Shown here: in pieces, positions 37,189 to 46,811 of the stretch
Numbering within the stretch: position 1 is the first letter of the stretch
Layout: each line of letters begins with the position of its first letter
Source: Aliiroseovarius sp. F20344
GTDB taxonomy: Bacteria; Pseudomonadota; Alphaproteobacteria; Rhodobacterales; Rhodobacteraceae
Reading direction: 5' to 3'
Length of the DNA: 64,000 nucleotides
Assembly: GCF_023016155.1 (NCBI RefSeq)
Contig: NZ_JALKBG010000008.1
Span: 250,501 to 314,500, forward strand
Program-made: the position numbers and the translations under genes
The notes under the pieces: generated by a model
The model's database searches: none
Seen by the model: the letters and a program-made list of their open reading frames with translations, nothing else
What the model was told of the DNA's origin: nothing

Positions 37189-37803
37189 CTATAGGCTTAG
37201 TGACACCCAAAGGACCTTGGCGTCTTCCTCGCTGGTCGAGATTAAGCCATGTCCCATACGGGCGTCGTAATAAACTGAATCCCCGGTTTTAAGATCCAGG
37301 GGGCGGTAGTGTTCAGTCACAAGGGTCAGTTCACCTGACAGGACAAACATAAATTCTTCCCCAGTATGGCGCACCCAGTCGTCATATTCCGACACCTCGC
37401 GCGCTGTCACGGTCGAGATGTAGGGAACCATTCTTTTCGACGTTAGTTCGTTACAGAGAAGCTCGTGCGTATAGGTCGGGGTCTTCTTGATCTCACCTTC
37501 GCCTGCGCGTGTATAATCCCTGCGGCCCGAAATGTCTGACTTGGCGGATTGCAGAAATAGTTGCGGGGTCTCAAGCCCAAGCGTCTGCATCAGGCGACGG
37601 ATGATATCAAAACTGGGGCGGGTTTGGTTGTTTTCGATCTTTGACAAGGTCGAACGACCAATCCCCGCAGCGCGCGCTGTATCCTCGAGCGTTTGGCCTT
37701 TGGCTTTGCGGGCTTCGCGAATCATACGGCCCATCGCCTCTCCGTCCGGGGCTTCAGCGGGTTCACCGCTACCTTGCGCTGTGGTGTTTGCGTCGGTCTC
37801 CAA
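37189..37803 (-). CDS. XRE-family regulator with C-terminal cupin domain
   Basis: 204 residues. An N-terminal helix-turn-helix (about 26-80: IREARKAKGQTLEDTARAAGIGRSTLSKIENNQTRPSFDIIRRLMQTLG) is followed by a cupin sensor domain (about 120-204: GEEFMFVLSGELTLVTEHYRPLDLKTGDSVYYDARMGHGL). This architecture is common in repressors or activators of amino acid and amine genes. It is divergent from lpd, and the shared promoter holds three ATAGGAAA octamers that are its likely binding sites. Its effector is unknown; glycine or a lipoate-related signal would fit the neighbours. Confidence 0.88.
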   Translation of the reverse strand: METDANTTAQGSGEPAEAPDGEAMGRMIREARKAKGQTLEDTARAAGIGRSTLSKIENNQTRPSFDIIRRLMQTLGLETPQLFLQSAKSDISGRRDYTRAGEGEIKKTPTYTHELLCNELTSKRMVPYISTVTAREVSEYDDWVRHTGEEFMFVLSGELTLVTEHYRPLDLKTGDSVYYDARMGHGLISTSEEDAKVLWVSLSL

Positions 37804-37906
37804 ACCAGTTTCTCCTGCTATCCCCTTGTTCCCTCACAGCTTAGAAGCAGCTCTTGAACCTGTCAAAGTATCCCGTTGCACACAAATCTTGCCTAATGTG
37901 CAAAAG

Positions 37907-37961
37907 TTTCCTATAGGGAGCATGAAATCCCGAATAGGAAACTAGTCTCACAAATAGGAAA
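37907..37961. promoter_or_regulatory. Three ATAGGAAA octamers in the XRE-cupin/lpd divergent promoter
   Basis: TTTCCTAT (37907-37914), ATAGGAAA (37934-37941) and ATAGGAAA (37954-37961). The last two are direct repeats exactly 20 bases apart, about two helical turns; the first is inverted and part of a near-palindrome TTTCCTATAGGGA. The spacing places bound dimers on one face of the DNA. They lie 33-87 bases before the lpd start. Operator function for the neighbouring regulator is inferred. Confidence 0.55.
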
Positions 37962-37993
37962 TTGTGAATACAAGTTGGGAAGCGGAGGGCAAT

Positions 37994-39370
37994 ATGTACG
38001 ACCTTATCGTGATCGGCGCTGGACCGGGTGGCTATGTCGCCGCAATTCGTGCAGCCCAGTTGGGTTTGAAGGTTGCCTGTGTTGAAGGCCGTGGATCGCT
38101 TGGCGGTACATGTTTGAACGTGGGCTGCATCCCGTCGAAAGCGCTTCTGACCTCGTCTGGGAAATACGCCGAACTTTCGCATTTGGCCTCCCACGGCATT
38201 GCGGTGGAAGGAGCGTCTCTGGACCTCGCCGCCATGATGGCGCGCAAAGACAAGGTGGTTGGGGACCTCACCAAAGGCATCGCTTTTCTGTTCAAGAAAA
38301 ACGGCGTGGATCATATTGACGGCTGGGCCAACATTATCGCGCCCGGCAAGGTGCAAGTGGGCGACACCGTGCATGAGGCCAAGAACATCCTGATTGCCAC
38401 TGGATCTGAAGCGACACCTCTGCCCGGTGTGATAATTGACGAAGAATGCATCCTTAGCTCAACTGGCGCCTTGTCGCTGAAAACTGTACCCGCGCATCTT
38501 GTGGTGATCGGTGCAGGTGTGATCGGGCTTGAGCTTGGTCAGGTCTGGGCGCGTCTAGGGGCTAAGGTCACCGTAGTGGAGTATCTCGACCGCATCCTGC
38601 CCGGAATTGATGGCGAGATTGCAAAGCTGGCGCAGCGCGCACTGTCGAAACGTGGGTTGAAGTTCCAACTCGGCCGCGCGGTGAAATCGGTTGAAGCGGG
38701 CGAGGGGGGGCTTGCGGTCACCGTAGAACGTGTGGGCAAAGACACTATCGACACGATCGAGGCCGACAAGGTGCTGGTGGCCATTGGTCGCCGTCCAGTC
38801 ATCCGTGACTTGGGGCTCGAGGCGCTGAGCGTCGATGTGAACGACCGTGGCTTCATCACTGTGGATGATCACTTCCAGACCTCGGTTCCCGGTATCTACG
38901 CTATTGGAGATTGTGTACCTGGCCCGATGCTGGCGCATAAAGCGGAAGAGGATGGGGTGGCCTGTGTTGAAGGGCTGGCTGGTCTGCCGGGCCACGTGGA
39001 TTACGGCAAGGTGCCGGGAGTCGTTTATACCGATCCCGAAGTCGCATCAGTCGGCGTCACTGAAGAAGCGCTGAAAGAGGCGGGCGCCAACTATATCTCG
39101 GGCAAGTTTACCTTCATGGCCAACTCGCGCGCTCGCTCGACCGGTGAAACAGATGGTGCGGTGAAAGTGTTGGCCTCGCCCGATGGCGTGCTTCTGGGCG
39201 CGCATATCTGCGGTGCCCACGGGGGTGACCTGATTGCCGAGCTGGTTTTGGCCATGGTCAAAGGCGCCACGCTGTCCGAAGTCGCCGCCACCTGCCACGC
39301 ACACCCGTCGATGGCTGAAGCCGTGAAAGAAGCCTGTCTGGACGCGCTTGGCAGCGCCATTCACGCGTAA
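37994..39370 (+). CDS. lpd: Dihydrolipoyl dehydrogenase
   Basis: 458-residue FAD-dependent disulfide oxidoreductase that reoxidises dihydrolipoyl groups with NAD. FAD site [22 protein letters not shown] at the N-terminus, redox pair in [16 protein letters not shown] (about 41 and 46), NAD site [27 protein letters not shown] (about 175-200), YAIGDC, and the interface [13 protein letters not shown] with the catalytic His-Glu. ATG 37994 has GGAGGG upstream; the frame from 37964 is not needed. Being followed by lipA and gcvTHP, it is best read as the L protein of the glycine cleavage system, though it could also serve other lipoyl complexes. Confidence 0.95.
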   Translation: MYDLIVIGAGPGGYVAAIRAAQLGLKVACVEGRGSLGGTCLNVGCIPSKALLTSSGKYAELSHLASHGIAVEGASLDLAAMMARKDKVVGDLTKGIAFLFKKNGVDHIDGWANIIAPGKVQVGDTVHEAKNILIATGSEATPLPGVIIDEECILSSTGALSLKTVPAHLVVIGAGVIGLELGQVWARLGAKVTVVEYLDRILPGIDGEIAKLAQRALSKRGLKFQLGRAVKSVEAGEGGLAVTVERVGKDTIDTIEADKVLVAIGRRPVIRDLGLEALSVDVNDRGFITVDDHFQTSVPGIYAIGDCVPGPMLAHKAEEDGVACVEGLAGLPGHVDYGKVPGVVYTDPEVASVGVTEEALKEAGANYISGKFTFMANSRARSTGETDGAVKVLASPDGVLLGAHICGAHGGDLIAELVLAMVKGATLSEVAATCHAHPSMAEAVKEACLDALGSAIHA

Positions 39371-39380
39371 GGAGCTGCCG

Positions 39381-40328
39381 ATGAACACTGTTCCCCGTCT
39401 TCGCCACCCGGAAAAAGCGCATAAACCCGACACGGCCATTCTGCGCAAGCCCAAGTGGATTCGTAACAAGAAGATCGAAAGCGCCGAGTATTACGAGACT
39501 CGTCGCTTGATGCGGGACCATGATCTGGCGACTGTCTGCGAAGAGGCCTCGTGCCCCAACATCGGTGAATGCTGGTCCAAACGCCACGCAACCATGATGA
39601 TCATGGGCGAAGTCTGCACCCGTGGTTGCAGCTTCTGCAACGTCTCGACCGGGCGGCCTGACGCGCTGGACCCGTTTGAACCGGGTCGCGTGGCGGCGGC
39701 GGTGAAAAAGCTGGGGCTGCGTCACGTTGTGATCACCTCGGTGGATCGCGATGATCTTGACGATGGCGGAGCCGAACATATCGCACAGACCATTCGCGCC
39801 GTGCGCCATCAAAACCCGGACACCACCGTCGAGGTTCTGACCCCTGACTTTCTTGGCAAAGGCGAGGCAGGACAGGCAGTGTTCGATGCTGCCCCTGACG
39901 TGTTCAACCATAATCTGGAAACTGTGCCGCGGCTTTATCCAACCGTGCGCCCTGGCGCTCGTTATTATCAGTCCTTGCGCCTTCTGGATGACGCCAAACG
40001 CGCCAACCCAGAGCTTTTCACCAAGTCCGGTCTAATGGTCGGGTTGGGCGAAACGATGGAAGAGGTGCGGCAAGTGATGGATGATCTACGCGCCGCGAAT
40101 GTCGATTTCCTGACCGTGGGGCAGTATCTGCAACCCACAGCCAAACACCACAAAATTGATCGGTTCTGGACACCAGAAGAGTTTAAAAGCCTTGAACAGG
40201 TAGCCCGTGCAAAGGGCTTCCTTGGGGTGTCAGCCACGCCGCTGACACGTTCGTCCTTCCACGCCGATGAAGATTTCGCGAACCTGAAACAGGTGCGCCA
40301 GCTAGCGCTTGCTGCAAGTGCGGGCTGA
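39381..40328 (+). CDS. lipA: Lipoyl synthase
   Basis: 315-residue radical SAM enzyme inserting two sulfurs into protein-bound octanoyl chains. Both iron-sulfur sites are visible: [12 protein letters not shown] for the auxiliary cluster and CTRGCSFC for the SAM cluster. The FxPTxxHxxxxR-like [18 protein letters not shown] and the terminal RSS motif (TRSSFHADE) are present. ATG 39381 follows AAGGAG and lies ten bases after the lpd stop, so the two are one operon. It supplies lipoyl groups needed by GcvH downstream. Confidence 0.96.
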   Translation: MNTVPRLRHPEKAHKPDTAILRKPKWIRNKKIESAEYYETRRLMRDHDLATVCEEASCPNIGECWSKRHATMMIMGEVCTRGCSFCNVSTGRPDALDPFEPGRVAAAVKKLGLRHVVITSVDRDDLDDGGAEHIAQTIRAVRHQNPDTTVEVLTPDFLGKGEAGQAVFDAAPDVFNHNLETVPRLYPTVRPGARYYQSLRLLDDAKRANPELFTKSGLMVGLGETMEEVRQVMDDLRAANVDFLTVGQYLQPTAKHHKIDRFWTPEEFKSLEQVARAKGFLGVSATPLTRSSFHADEDFANLKQVRQLALAASAG

Positions 40329-40499
40329 GGGGTGTTAAAGATGGCAATTCACGCATTGTTCGCAGCCGACCGGGGCAGACTCGCAGGGATCATATCCCAA
40401 TGCAGAACGTCCGGCCGACCTGTTCACAACATCGCTGGCAGCGATTACTCTATGAGTCCAGCACTCGCCCAGATAGACCATGTGACCCCGAATCTCGCC

Positions 40500-40523
40500 C
40501 GCGTTGTGCGCAACGCGTTTTCT
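40500..40523 (+). terminator. Intrinsic terminator between lipA and gcvT
   Basis: A 7-bp stem CGCGTTG / CAACGCG with loop TGCG, followed by TTTTCT. It lies about 170 bases past the lipA stop and 55 before gcvT, so it could end the lpd-lipA transcript or work as an attenuator in the gcv leader. Confidence 0.6.
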
Positions 40524-40530
40524 ACTGTTA

Positions 40531-40546
40531 CAGTCGCATGCGACTG
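40531..40546. promoter_or_regulatory. 16-bp perfect palindrome in the gcvT leader
   Basis: CAGTCGCATGCGACTG reads the same on both strands and sits 32 bases before gcvT, directly after the hairpin at 40500-40523. It may be an operator or a second hairpin. No copy was noticed elsewhere in the window. I saw no canonical glycine riboswitch in 40329-40578. Confidence 0.35.
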
Positions 40547-40578
40547 CACCTGAAACCTAAACCACAGGAGGCGCGGCT

Positions 40579-41676
40579 ATGACCGACACCCCCCAACGCA
40601 CACCGCTTTATGATCTGCACGTCGAACTTGGCGGCAAGATGGTTGATTTTGCTGGCTGGGAAATGCCCGTTCAATACCCGATGGGCATCATGGGCGAACA
40701 CAAACAATGCCGCGAGAAAGCCGCACTGTTTGACGTTAGCCACATGGGGCAGGTGATCCTGAAGGGCGACAATATCGGCGAGAAGCTGGAAAGCATCTGC
40801 CCGCAGGCCTATGCCTCGCTGAAAGAAGGCAAGGCACGTTACGGCTTTTTCACCAACGAAGACGGCGGCATCATGGATGACCTAATCGTCTCGAATGCCG
40901 GTGATCATTTCTTTGTCGTGGTGAACGCCTCGATGCGTCATCAGGACATCCCTCATATGGCCGCCAATCTGGACGGCGTCGAAGTGGTTGAGATCTTCGA
41001 CCGCGCGCTTGTGGCCGTACAAGGTCCCAAGGCCGAGGACGTGGTGGGCGATCTTTGCCCCGCTGCCCGCGACCTGACCTTCATGGAAACCACCTTGGGT
41101 GACATCAACGACGTCGAATGCCGCATCTCGCGTCTGGGTTATACCGGCGAAGATGGTTACGAAATCTCGATTCCCGAGGATAAGGCTGAAGCCGTTGCCC
41201 GCGCCTTCCTGGCCCATGAAGACTGTGAGCCTGCTGGTCTGGGTGCCCGCGACAGCCTGCGTCTGGAAGCTGGGCTTTGCCTTTATGGCAACGACATCGA
41301 CCAGACGACCTCTCCCATCGAGGCCAGCCTGAGCTGGGCCATCCAAAAACGCCGTAAGGAAGAAGGCGGTTTCCCCGGTGCAGACCGTATTCAGCGCGAG
41401 CTGGCAGAAGGTGCTGCCAAGAAGCTGGTGGGCATCAAGCCCGAAGGCCGCGCACCTGCACGTCAGCACGTGGAAATCCAAGCCCAAGATGGCACCACAA
41501 TCGGTGAAATCACTTCGGGCAGCTTTGGCCCGACCGTTGGCGGCCCGGTTGCCATGGGATATGTGTCGAAAGGACACGGCGAGGTCGGCGAGAAGGTCAA
41601 CCTTATCATTCGCGGCAAGGCTCAGCCTGCCGAAATCGTATCGCTGCCCTTCGTGCAGCAGAACTACAAACGCTAA
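40579..41676 (+). CDS. gcvT: Glycine cleavage system aminomethyltransferase (T protein)
   Basis: 365 residues. Transfers the methylene carbon from the aminomethyl-lipoyl arm of GcvH to tetrahydrofolate, releasing ammonia. Typical segments: TPLYDLHVELGGKMVDFAGWEMPVQYPMGIMGEH, FDVSHMGQV, SRLGYTGEDGYEIS, LGARDSLRLEAGLCLYGNDID, and the C-terminal SFGPTVGGPVAMGYV. A strong AGGAGG lies seven bases before ATG 40579. First gene of the gcvT-gcvH-gcvP cluster. Confidence 0.96.
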   Translation: MTDTPQRTPLYDLHVELGGKMVDFAGWEMPVQYPMGIMGEHKQCREKAALFDVSHMGQVILKGDNIGEKLESICPQAYASLKEGKARYGFFTNEDGGIMDDLIVSNAGDHFFVVVNASMRHQDIPHMAANLDGVEVVEIFDRALVAVQGPKAEDVVGDLCPAARDLTFMETTLGDINDVECRISRLGYTGEDGYEISIPEDKAEAVARAFLAHEDCEPAGLGARDSLRLEAGLCLYGNDIDQTTSPIEASLSWAIQKRRKEEGGFPGADRIQRELAEGAAKKLVGIKPEGRAPARQHVEIQAQDGTTIGEITSGSFGPTVGGPVAMGYVSKGHGEVGEKVNLIIRGKAQPAEIVSLPFVQQNYKR

Positions 41677-41700
41677 GATCAACTTTGGGAGCACCCTGAC

Positions 41701-42066
41701 ATGACCACTTATTATTCCGAAGAGCACGAATGGATCACCGTCGAAGGCGACATTGCCACCATCGGCATCACCAAACACGCAGCCGACCAACTGGGCGAGA
41801 TCGTTTTTGTTGAGCAGCGCGAAAGCGGTGACGATTTCGAAAAAGGCGACGAGATCGGCGTGATTGAAAGCGTTAAGGCCGCGTCGGAAATCTATGCTCC
41901 GGTTGACGGCGAAGTGGTCGAAGCCAATGGCGCGCTGGAAGACAATCCCGGCGCATTGAACGAAAGCCCCGAAGGCGACGCATGGATCTATAAGGTAAAG
42001 CTGGCGGATGCCGCGCAGCTGGAAGACCTGATGGATCTGGACGGCTACAAAGCCCTGATCGGCTAA
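41701..42066 (+). CDS. gcvH: Glycine cleavage system H protein
   Basis: 121-residue lipoyl carrier that shuttles the aminomethyl group between P, T and L proteins. The lipoylation site is K59 in [47 protein letters not shown] is the conserved N-terminal half. Starts 24 bases after gcvT with GGGAG upstream. A hairpin follows before gcvP. Confidence 0.96.
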   Translation: MTTYYSEEHEWITVEGDIATIGITKHAADQLGEIVFVEQRESGDDFEKGDEIGVIESVKAASEIYAPVDGEVVEANGALEDNPGALNESPEGDAWIYKVKLADAAQLEDLMDLDGYKALIG

Positions 42067-42074
42067 CACCACAT

Positions 42075-42097
42075 ACCCGCCGGACCACCCGGCGGGT
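42075..42097 (+). terminator. Hairpin between gcvH and gcvP
   Basis: Perfect 9-bp stem ACCCGCCGG (42075-42083) / CCGGCGGGT (42089-42097) with a 5-nt loop, followed by CACTTCGTTTA. With no strong T-run it is likely a partial terminator or an mRNA-stabilising element that sets the level of gcvP relative to gcvH. Confidence 0.5.
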
Positions 42098-42125
42098 CAC
42101 TTCGTTTACGCACAAGGATCACAGC

Positions 42126-44981
42126 ATGGCCTTCAAACTAACCGACTACGAAGCCTATGATTTCGCCAACCGCCGCCATATCGGCCCATCCCCGCGCGAG
42201 ATGGCAGACATGTTGAAGGTGATTGGCTTCAAGACGCTTGATGAACTGATCGACGCCACGGTTCCCCCCGCCATTCGCCAGAAAGAGGCATTGGATTGGG
42301 GTCCAGCCATGTCTGAGCGCGACGCGCTTTATCACATGAAACAGGTGGCCTCGAAGAACAAGGTTCTGACCTCGCTTATCGGTCAGGGATATTACGGCAC
42401 GACCACGCCTGCCCCGATCCTGCGCAACATTCTGGAAAATCCCGCTTGGTATACGGCGTACACGCCTTACCAGCCCGAGATTTCGCAAGGCCGTCTTGAG
42501 GCGCTCTTGAACTTCCAGACTATGGTATCGGATATGACCGGGCTTGAGGTCGCCAACGCGTCGCTTCTGGATGAAGCCACCGCCGCTGCTGAAGCCATGG
42601 CCATGGCCCATCGCGGTTCGCGCTCTAAAGCCAATAACGCGGCGTTCTTTGTCGACAAGAACTGTCACCCACAGACCGTTGCTGTGATCAAAACCCGCGC
42701 AGAGCCTTTGGGCATCGACGTGCAGGTTGCCGATCCCGATGATCTGGATCCAGGTGCGGTCTTTGGCGCAATTTTTCAGTATCCCGGCTCACATGGTCAC
42801 GTGCGCGACTTCACCGCTGAGATCGCCGCGCTGCATGAGCATAAAGCCATCGCCGTTGTGGCGGCTGACATCCTTGCGCTGGCGCTTTTGAAATCACCAG
42901 GCGAGATGGGCGCAGACATTGCTGTTGGCTCCACCCAACGCTTTGGTGTGCCCATGGGCTATGGCGGTCCGCACGCAGCTTATATGGCCACTACCGACAA
43001 GCTGAAGCGCAACATGCCGGGCCGCATCATCGGAGTCTCAATCGACGCGCGCGGCAACAAGGCCTATCGCCTTGCGCTGCAAACCCGCGAACAGCACATC
43101 CGCCGCGAAAAAGCGAACTCGAACGTTTGTACCGCGCAGGCGCTGCTGGCTGTGATCGCATCCATGTATGCCGTGTATCACGGCCCCGATGGCATCAAGG
43201 CCATCGCGCAATCGGTGCACCGCAAGACCTCGCGTCTGGCGGCCGGTCTGGAAGAGCATGGCTTCAAAGTAGAGCCAGAAGTCTTCTTCGATACAATCAC
43301 TGTCGAGGTTGGCCCGCTGCAAAAAACCGTGATGGAAGCCGCTGTGGCCCGTGGTGTAAACCTGCGCGCCGTGGGCGAGGACCGGATCGGTATCTCGCTG
43401 GACGAACAAACCCGCGCCGAGACGATCGAAGCGGTCTGGGGTGCCTTCGGCATCGACAAGAAAGACGACAGTGTTGCCAATCGCGCCTATCGTCTGCCTG
43501 ATTATGCGCTGCGTGAAAGCGAGTATCTGACCCATCCGATCTTCCACCAGAACCGCGCCGAGGCCGAGATCACCCGCTATATGCGGCGTCTGGCAGACCG
43601 CGATTTGGCGCTGGATCGGGCGATGATCCCGTTGGGATCGTGTACCATGAAGCTGAATGCGACCGTGGAAATGATCCCGGTCACATGGCCCGAATTTGGC
43701 AATCTGCACCCCTTCGTGCCGGAAGATCAGGCACAGGGTTATCACGAGATGATCGCCGATCTGAATGACAAGCTGTGCCAGATCACCGGCTACGACGCGA
43801 TTTCGCAGCAGCCGAACTCTGGTGCGCAGGGCGAATATGCGGGCCTACTGACCATCCGCAACTACCACACCGCACGTGGCGAAGGGCACCGCAATGTCTG
43901 CCTGATCCCAACCTCGGCGCACGGGACCAATCCCGCCACCGCGCAGATGGTGGGCTATAAGGTGGTGCCGGTGAAATCGGACGAAGATGGCAACATCGAC
44001 ATCGAGGATTTCCGGTCCAAAGCCGTACAGCACTCGGATGATCTTGCCGCTTGCATGATCACCTACCCGTCGACCCATGGTGTGTTTGAAGAAACCGTGC
44101 AAGAGGTCTGCCAGATCACCCATGATCACGGCGGTCAGGTCTATATCGATGGCGCCAATATGAACGCTATGGTCGGTCTGTCCCGTCCGGGTGATATTGG
44201 TGGCGATGTCAGCCACCTGAACCTGCACAAGACCTTCTGCATCCCGCATGGCGGTGGTGGTCCCGGCATGGGTCCGATCGGTGTGAAGGCGCATCTGGAA
44301 GAGCACCTGCCGGGTCACCCAGAATATGGCACCGCTGTTGGTCCGGTCTCGGCCGCGCCCTTTGGGTCGCCCTCGATCCTTCCTGTCAGCTGGGCCTATA
44401 TCCTTCTGATGGGCGGTGCGGGTCTGACACAGGCAACCCGCGTGGCAATCCTGAATGCCAATTACATCGCGGCACGTCTGCAAGATGGCTACAACATCCT
44501 CTACACTTCGAAGACAGGTCGTGTGGCGCATGAATGCATCCTCGACACCCGCCCGCTGGCGGACGAGGGCAACGTGACCGTTGATGACGTAGCCAAGCGC
44601 CTTGTGGACAGTGGCTTCCACGCCCCCACGATGAGCTGGCCTGTTGCTGGCACGTTGATGGTGGAGCCGACAGAATCCGAACCCAAGGCCGAGCTGGACC
44701 GCTTCTGCGACGCCATGCTGTCCATCCGTGCCGAGGCACAGGACATCATCGACGGCAAGATCGACCCGGAAAACAACCCGCTGAAACACGCCCCCCACAC
44801 GGTGCGTGATCTGGTGGGCGAATGGGATCGTCCTTACACGCGCGAGCAGGCTTGTTTCCCTGCCGGCAACCTTGGGGTGGACAAGTACTGGCCCGTGGTG
44901 AACCGCGTCGACAACGCCTATGGCGACCGCAACCTCGTTTGTACCTGTCCTCCGATGGATGCTTACGAAGAAGAGGCATAA
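42126..44981 (+). CDS. gcvP: Glycine dehydrogenase (decarboxylating), P protein
   Basis: 951-residue PLP enzyme that decarboxylates glycine and loads the aminomethyl group on GcvH. It is the long, single-chain form with a fused N- and C-half. The PLP lysine is K702 in [21 protein letters not shown]; also RHIGPS near the start, [23 protein letters not shown], and [11 protein letters not shown] in the second half. It completes the gcvTHP set. A 13-bp hairpin follows the stop. Confidence 0.97.
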   Translation: MAFKLTDYEAYDFANRRHIGPSPREMADMLKVIGFKTLDELIDATVPPAIRQKEALDWGPAMSERDALYHMKQVASKNKVLTSLIGQGYYGTTTPAPILRNILENPAWYTAYTPYQPEISQGRLEALLNFQTMVSDMTGLEVANASLLDEATAAAEAMAMAHRGSRSKANNAAFFVDKNCHPQTVAVIKTRAEPLGIDVQVADPDDLDPGAVFGAIFQYPGSHGHVRDFTAEIAALHEHKAIAVVAADILALALLKSPGEMGADIAVGSTQRFGVPMGYGGPHAAYMATTDKLKRNMPGRIIGVSIDARGNKAYRLALQTREQHIRREKANSNVCTAQALLAVIASMYAVYHGPDGIKAIAQSVHRKTSRLAAGLEEHGFKVEPEVFFDTITVEVGPLQKTVMEAAVARGVNLRAVGEDRIGISLDEQTRAETIEAVWGAFGIDKKDDSVANRAYRLPDYALRESEYLTHPIFHQNRAEAEITRYMRRLADRDLALDRAMIPLGSCTMKLNATVEMIPVTWPEFGNLHPFVPEDQAQGYHEMIADLNDKLCQITGYDAISQQPNSGAQGEYAGLLTIRNYHTARGEGHRNVCLIPTSAHGTNPATAQMVGYKVVPVKSDEDGNIDIEDFRSKAVQHSDDLAACMITYPSTHGVFEETVQEVCQITHDHGGQVYIDGANMNAMVGLSRPGDIGGDVSHLNLHKTFCIPHGGGGPGMGPIGVKAHLEEHLPGHPEYGTAVGPVSAAPFGSPSILPVSWAYILLMGGAGLTQATRVAILNANYIAARLQDGYNILYTSKTGRVAHECILDTRPLADEGNVTVDDVAKRLVDSGFHAPTMSWPVAGTLMVEPTESEPKAELDRFCDAMLSIRAEAQDIIDGKIDPENNPLKHAPHTVRDLVGEWDRPYTREQACFPAGNLGVDKYWPVVNRVDNAYGDRNLVCTCPPMDAYEEEA

Positions 44982-44987
44982 ATCATT

Positions 44988-45021
44988 CCCCCGCCCGGAC
45001 GTTTATTGGTCCGGGCGGGGG
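44988..45021 (+). terminator. Terminator after gcvP
   Basis: A 13-bp perfect GC-rich stem CCCCCGCCCGGAC (44988-45000) / GTCCGGGCGGGGG (45009-45021), loop of eight bases, starting seven bases after the gcvP stop. There is no T-run, but stem strength and position fit the end of the gcv transcript. Confidence 0.6.
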
Positions 45022-45055
45022 CTCATAATGTCGTACCAGATAACGGGATGCATCT

Positions 45056-46021
45056 ATGAATATTCAAAACTCTTTAGGGACCCGATTTACAGACCTATCT
45101 TCCATCGGACCCATTCAAGGCATCACCATTATCGTGCCAGACCGAAGCCACGTGTCTTTGGCCAGTGTCTTCCGCGATTTCTTCATTTCGCTTGATCAAT
45201 TTACCAATGCGGAAACACCCCGCGATTTCGCGGTCTATTCCCTGGATGGCTGCCCCTCGCACGACCACAGCTATTGGCGCAACCGAACCATCGTGTTCTG
45301 GAGCGACTTTCACGCACGCTGGCAGCTGACCTCAAAACAGCTTCACCGCGCCCACCAACTTCTGCGTCTTGCGCGCCAAAGCGTGTTGGTTGGCGGTGGC
45401 GTTTTTGCCTTGTGCCGGTCAGAGTTTGCCGGACGATGCGCCGTTGCTGTTCACCCAAATCTACGCTTCGTCGCGGAAGAGGAAGGGTTCATGTGCACCG
45501 AAAGCGGGGCGCCGTTCGCGATCGATGGAAACATCTGTAGCGCGACCAGCATTTTTGCCGCGTTACGCCTATTCTTGAAGCTCTTGGAGGCCGAGATCGG
45601 TGGGTTTTCTGCGGCCACCTTTGGTGACTATGTCGGGCTGGAAGTGTCGGGCGAACCGTTCCAAGGCAAGCAAGAGCACATCATAAAGCGCTATTCCGGC
45701 GGGGATCGCATCATCGGTGATTGCGTCGCGGTGATGCTGGAGAATTTGGAGAACACGCTCTCTATTGTTCAGATTGCGCAAATCCTGAATGTCTCGTCGC
45801 GCCAATTGCAGCGACGGTTCTCAACGCAGCTTGGCGTCAGTCCGTTGACAATTTACCGCAGCTTACGGCTTGAGCGGGCCAATCAGTTGGTCCAACAAAC
45901 CAGCTATTCGATGCACGAGATCGCAGCGGCCACTGGATTTGGCACCCGATCAAGCATGGTGCGATCGTTCAAACAGCAGTTTGGAATGTCGCCATCTGAT
46001 GCGCGGGCAAAGATGTTCTGA
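45056..46021 (+). CDS. GlxA-type AraC-family transcriptional regulator
   Basis: 321 residues: an N-terminal DJ-1/PfpI-like (amidotransferase-like) domain of about 200 residues and a C-terminal AraC helix-turn-helix pair (about 225-320: NTLSIVQIAQILNVSSRQLQRRFSTQLGVSPLTIYRSLRLERANQLVQQT...IAAATGFGTRSSMVRSFKQQFGMSP). Proteins of this type regulate choline, carnitine, betaine and arginine genes in other proteobacteria. It stands between gcvP and the BKACE/aminotransferase pair on its own strand; which set it controls cannot be told. The usual nucleophile-elbow context of active DJ-1 enzymes is not evident, so the domain probably binds a ligand. Confidence 0.85.
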   Translation: MNIQNSLGTRFTDLSSIGPIQGITIIVPDRSHVSLASVFRDFFISLDQFTNAETPRDFAVYSLDGCPSHDHSYWRNRTIVFWSDFHARWQLTSKQLHRAHQLLRLARQSVLVGGGVFALCRSEFAGRCAVAVHPNLRFVAEEEGFMCTESGAPFAIDGNICSATSIFAALRLFLKLLEAEIGGFSAATFGDYVGLEVSGEPFQGKQEHIIKRYSGGDRIIGDCVAVMLENLENTLSIVQIAQILNVSSRQLQRRFSTQLGVSPLTIYRSLRLERANQLVQQTSYSMHEIAAATGFGTRSSMVRSFKQQFGMSPSDARAKMF

Positions 46022-46040
46022 TACCCGCGACGGTGTTGGC

Positions 46041-46811
46041 TTAATTGATTTCAGCGCAAGCCCGGATCAGTTCTGCCACGCGTTCTTCATTGTTTTTGGC
46101 AAGTGATCCGTCCGTATTCTGGCGTGAGTTTTCAAACCCAATCCGGCATTTTCCGCCCTCTTGAACGGCGCGGATAAGAGCAGGGGTTTCGTTCTGACCA
46201 AAGGCGCAGACGGCCCAATCTGGGGTCAGGCCAGCTTTCTTCAGCCAGACCAAAAACGGGTTCAGCTCTTCCGGGTTTGATTTTTGGCCAACCGCATAGC
46301 GACCCAGCACAAAGATCAGTTGGAGGTGGGCTGAAGTCAGCAGTTTATCATCCAGCACGCGGGTCAGCAATTCTGCATCTTCCACATCATAGAGGATGTG
46401 CTGAACAGCGATGCCGCGCTGCTCGCAGTCCTTGTAGAAAGCACGTGTGACTGCGTGGTCTTCACGGCACAACTCACGCACAGATGCCGAGACCATGTCC
46501 GCCCCAGAATTCAATGCGATATGGCGTTGATGTTTCGGATCATAGATGCCCACGGCCTCGGTTGTGATCTGAACTGGGAAGCCGGGCATCTCGGACCGAA
46601 ACATGTTCAGCGCGTCGGCATAGGCGTCAGCATCCAGAAGATGCTTTCCATCCTGATCCCGCATATGCAGGTGCAGCCCGTCAACGCCCAGATCCTGGCA
46701 CGCCAATGCGGTGTCCAGAATCTCGACAGGCGTCATGGGCAGGGCAGGGTGGTCGGCTTTGGTCAGGCGCGCCCCGTTTGGGGCCAGCATGACCTTGGGA
46801 AGGGGTGTCAC
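46041..46811 (-). CDS. BKACE-family beta-keto acid cleavage enzyme (DUF849)
   Basis: 256 residues of the family founded on 3-keto-5-aminohexanoate cleavage enzyme, which splits a beta-keto acid with acetyl-CoA into acetoacetate and a CoA ester using zinc. Seen: APNGARLTKADHPALP near the N-terminus, the zinc pair GLHLHMRD, TTEAVGIYDP, ADMVSASVREL, and the C-terminal RIGFENSRQNTDG (typical VGxEDN region). Its start overlaps the aminotransferase stop by four bases, so the two form an operon: the aminotransferase could make the keto acid that this enzyme cleaves. The natural substrate is not identifiable by sequence alone. Confidence 0.85.
   Translation of the reverse strand: MTPLPKVMLAPNGARLTKADHPALPMTPVEILDTALACQDLGVDGLHLHMRDQDGKHLLDADAYADALNMFRSEMPGFPVQITTEAVGIYDPKHQRHIALNSGADMVSASVRELCREDHAVTRAFYKDCEQRGIAVQHILYDVEDAELLTRVLDDKLLTSAHLQLIFVLGRYAVGQKSNPEELNPFLVWLKKAGLTPDWAVCAFGQNETPALIRAVQEGGKCRIGFENSRQNTDGSLAKNNEERVAELIRACAEIN

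Noticed and set aside
40332-40553. 73-codon open frame between lipA and gcvT
   Set aside because: Weak start context, no recognisable family, and it runs across the terminator hairpin and palindrome.
40329-40578. Glycine riboswitch before gcvT
   Set aside because: The conserved segments of the family could not be found; only GACTCGCAGGGAT is vaguely similar.
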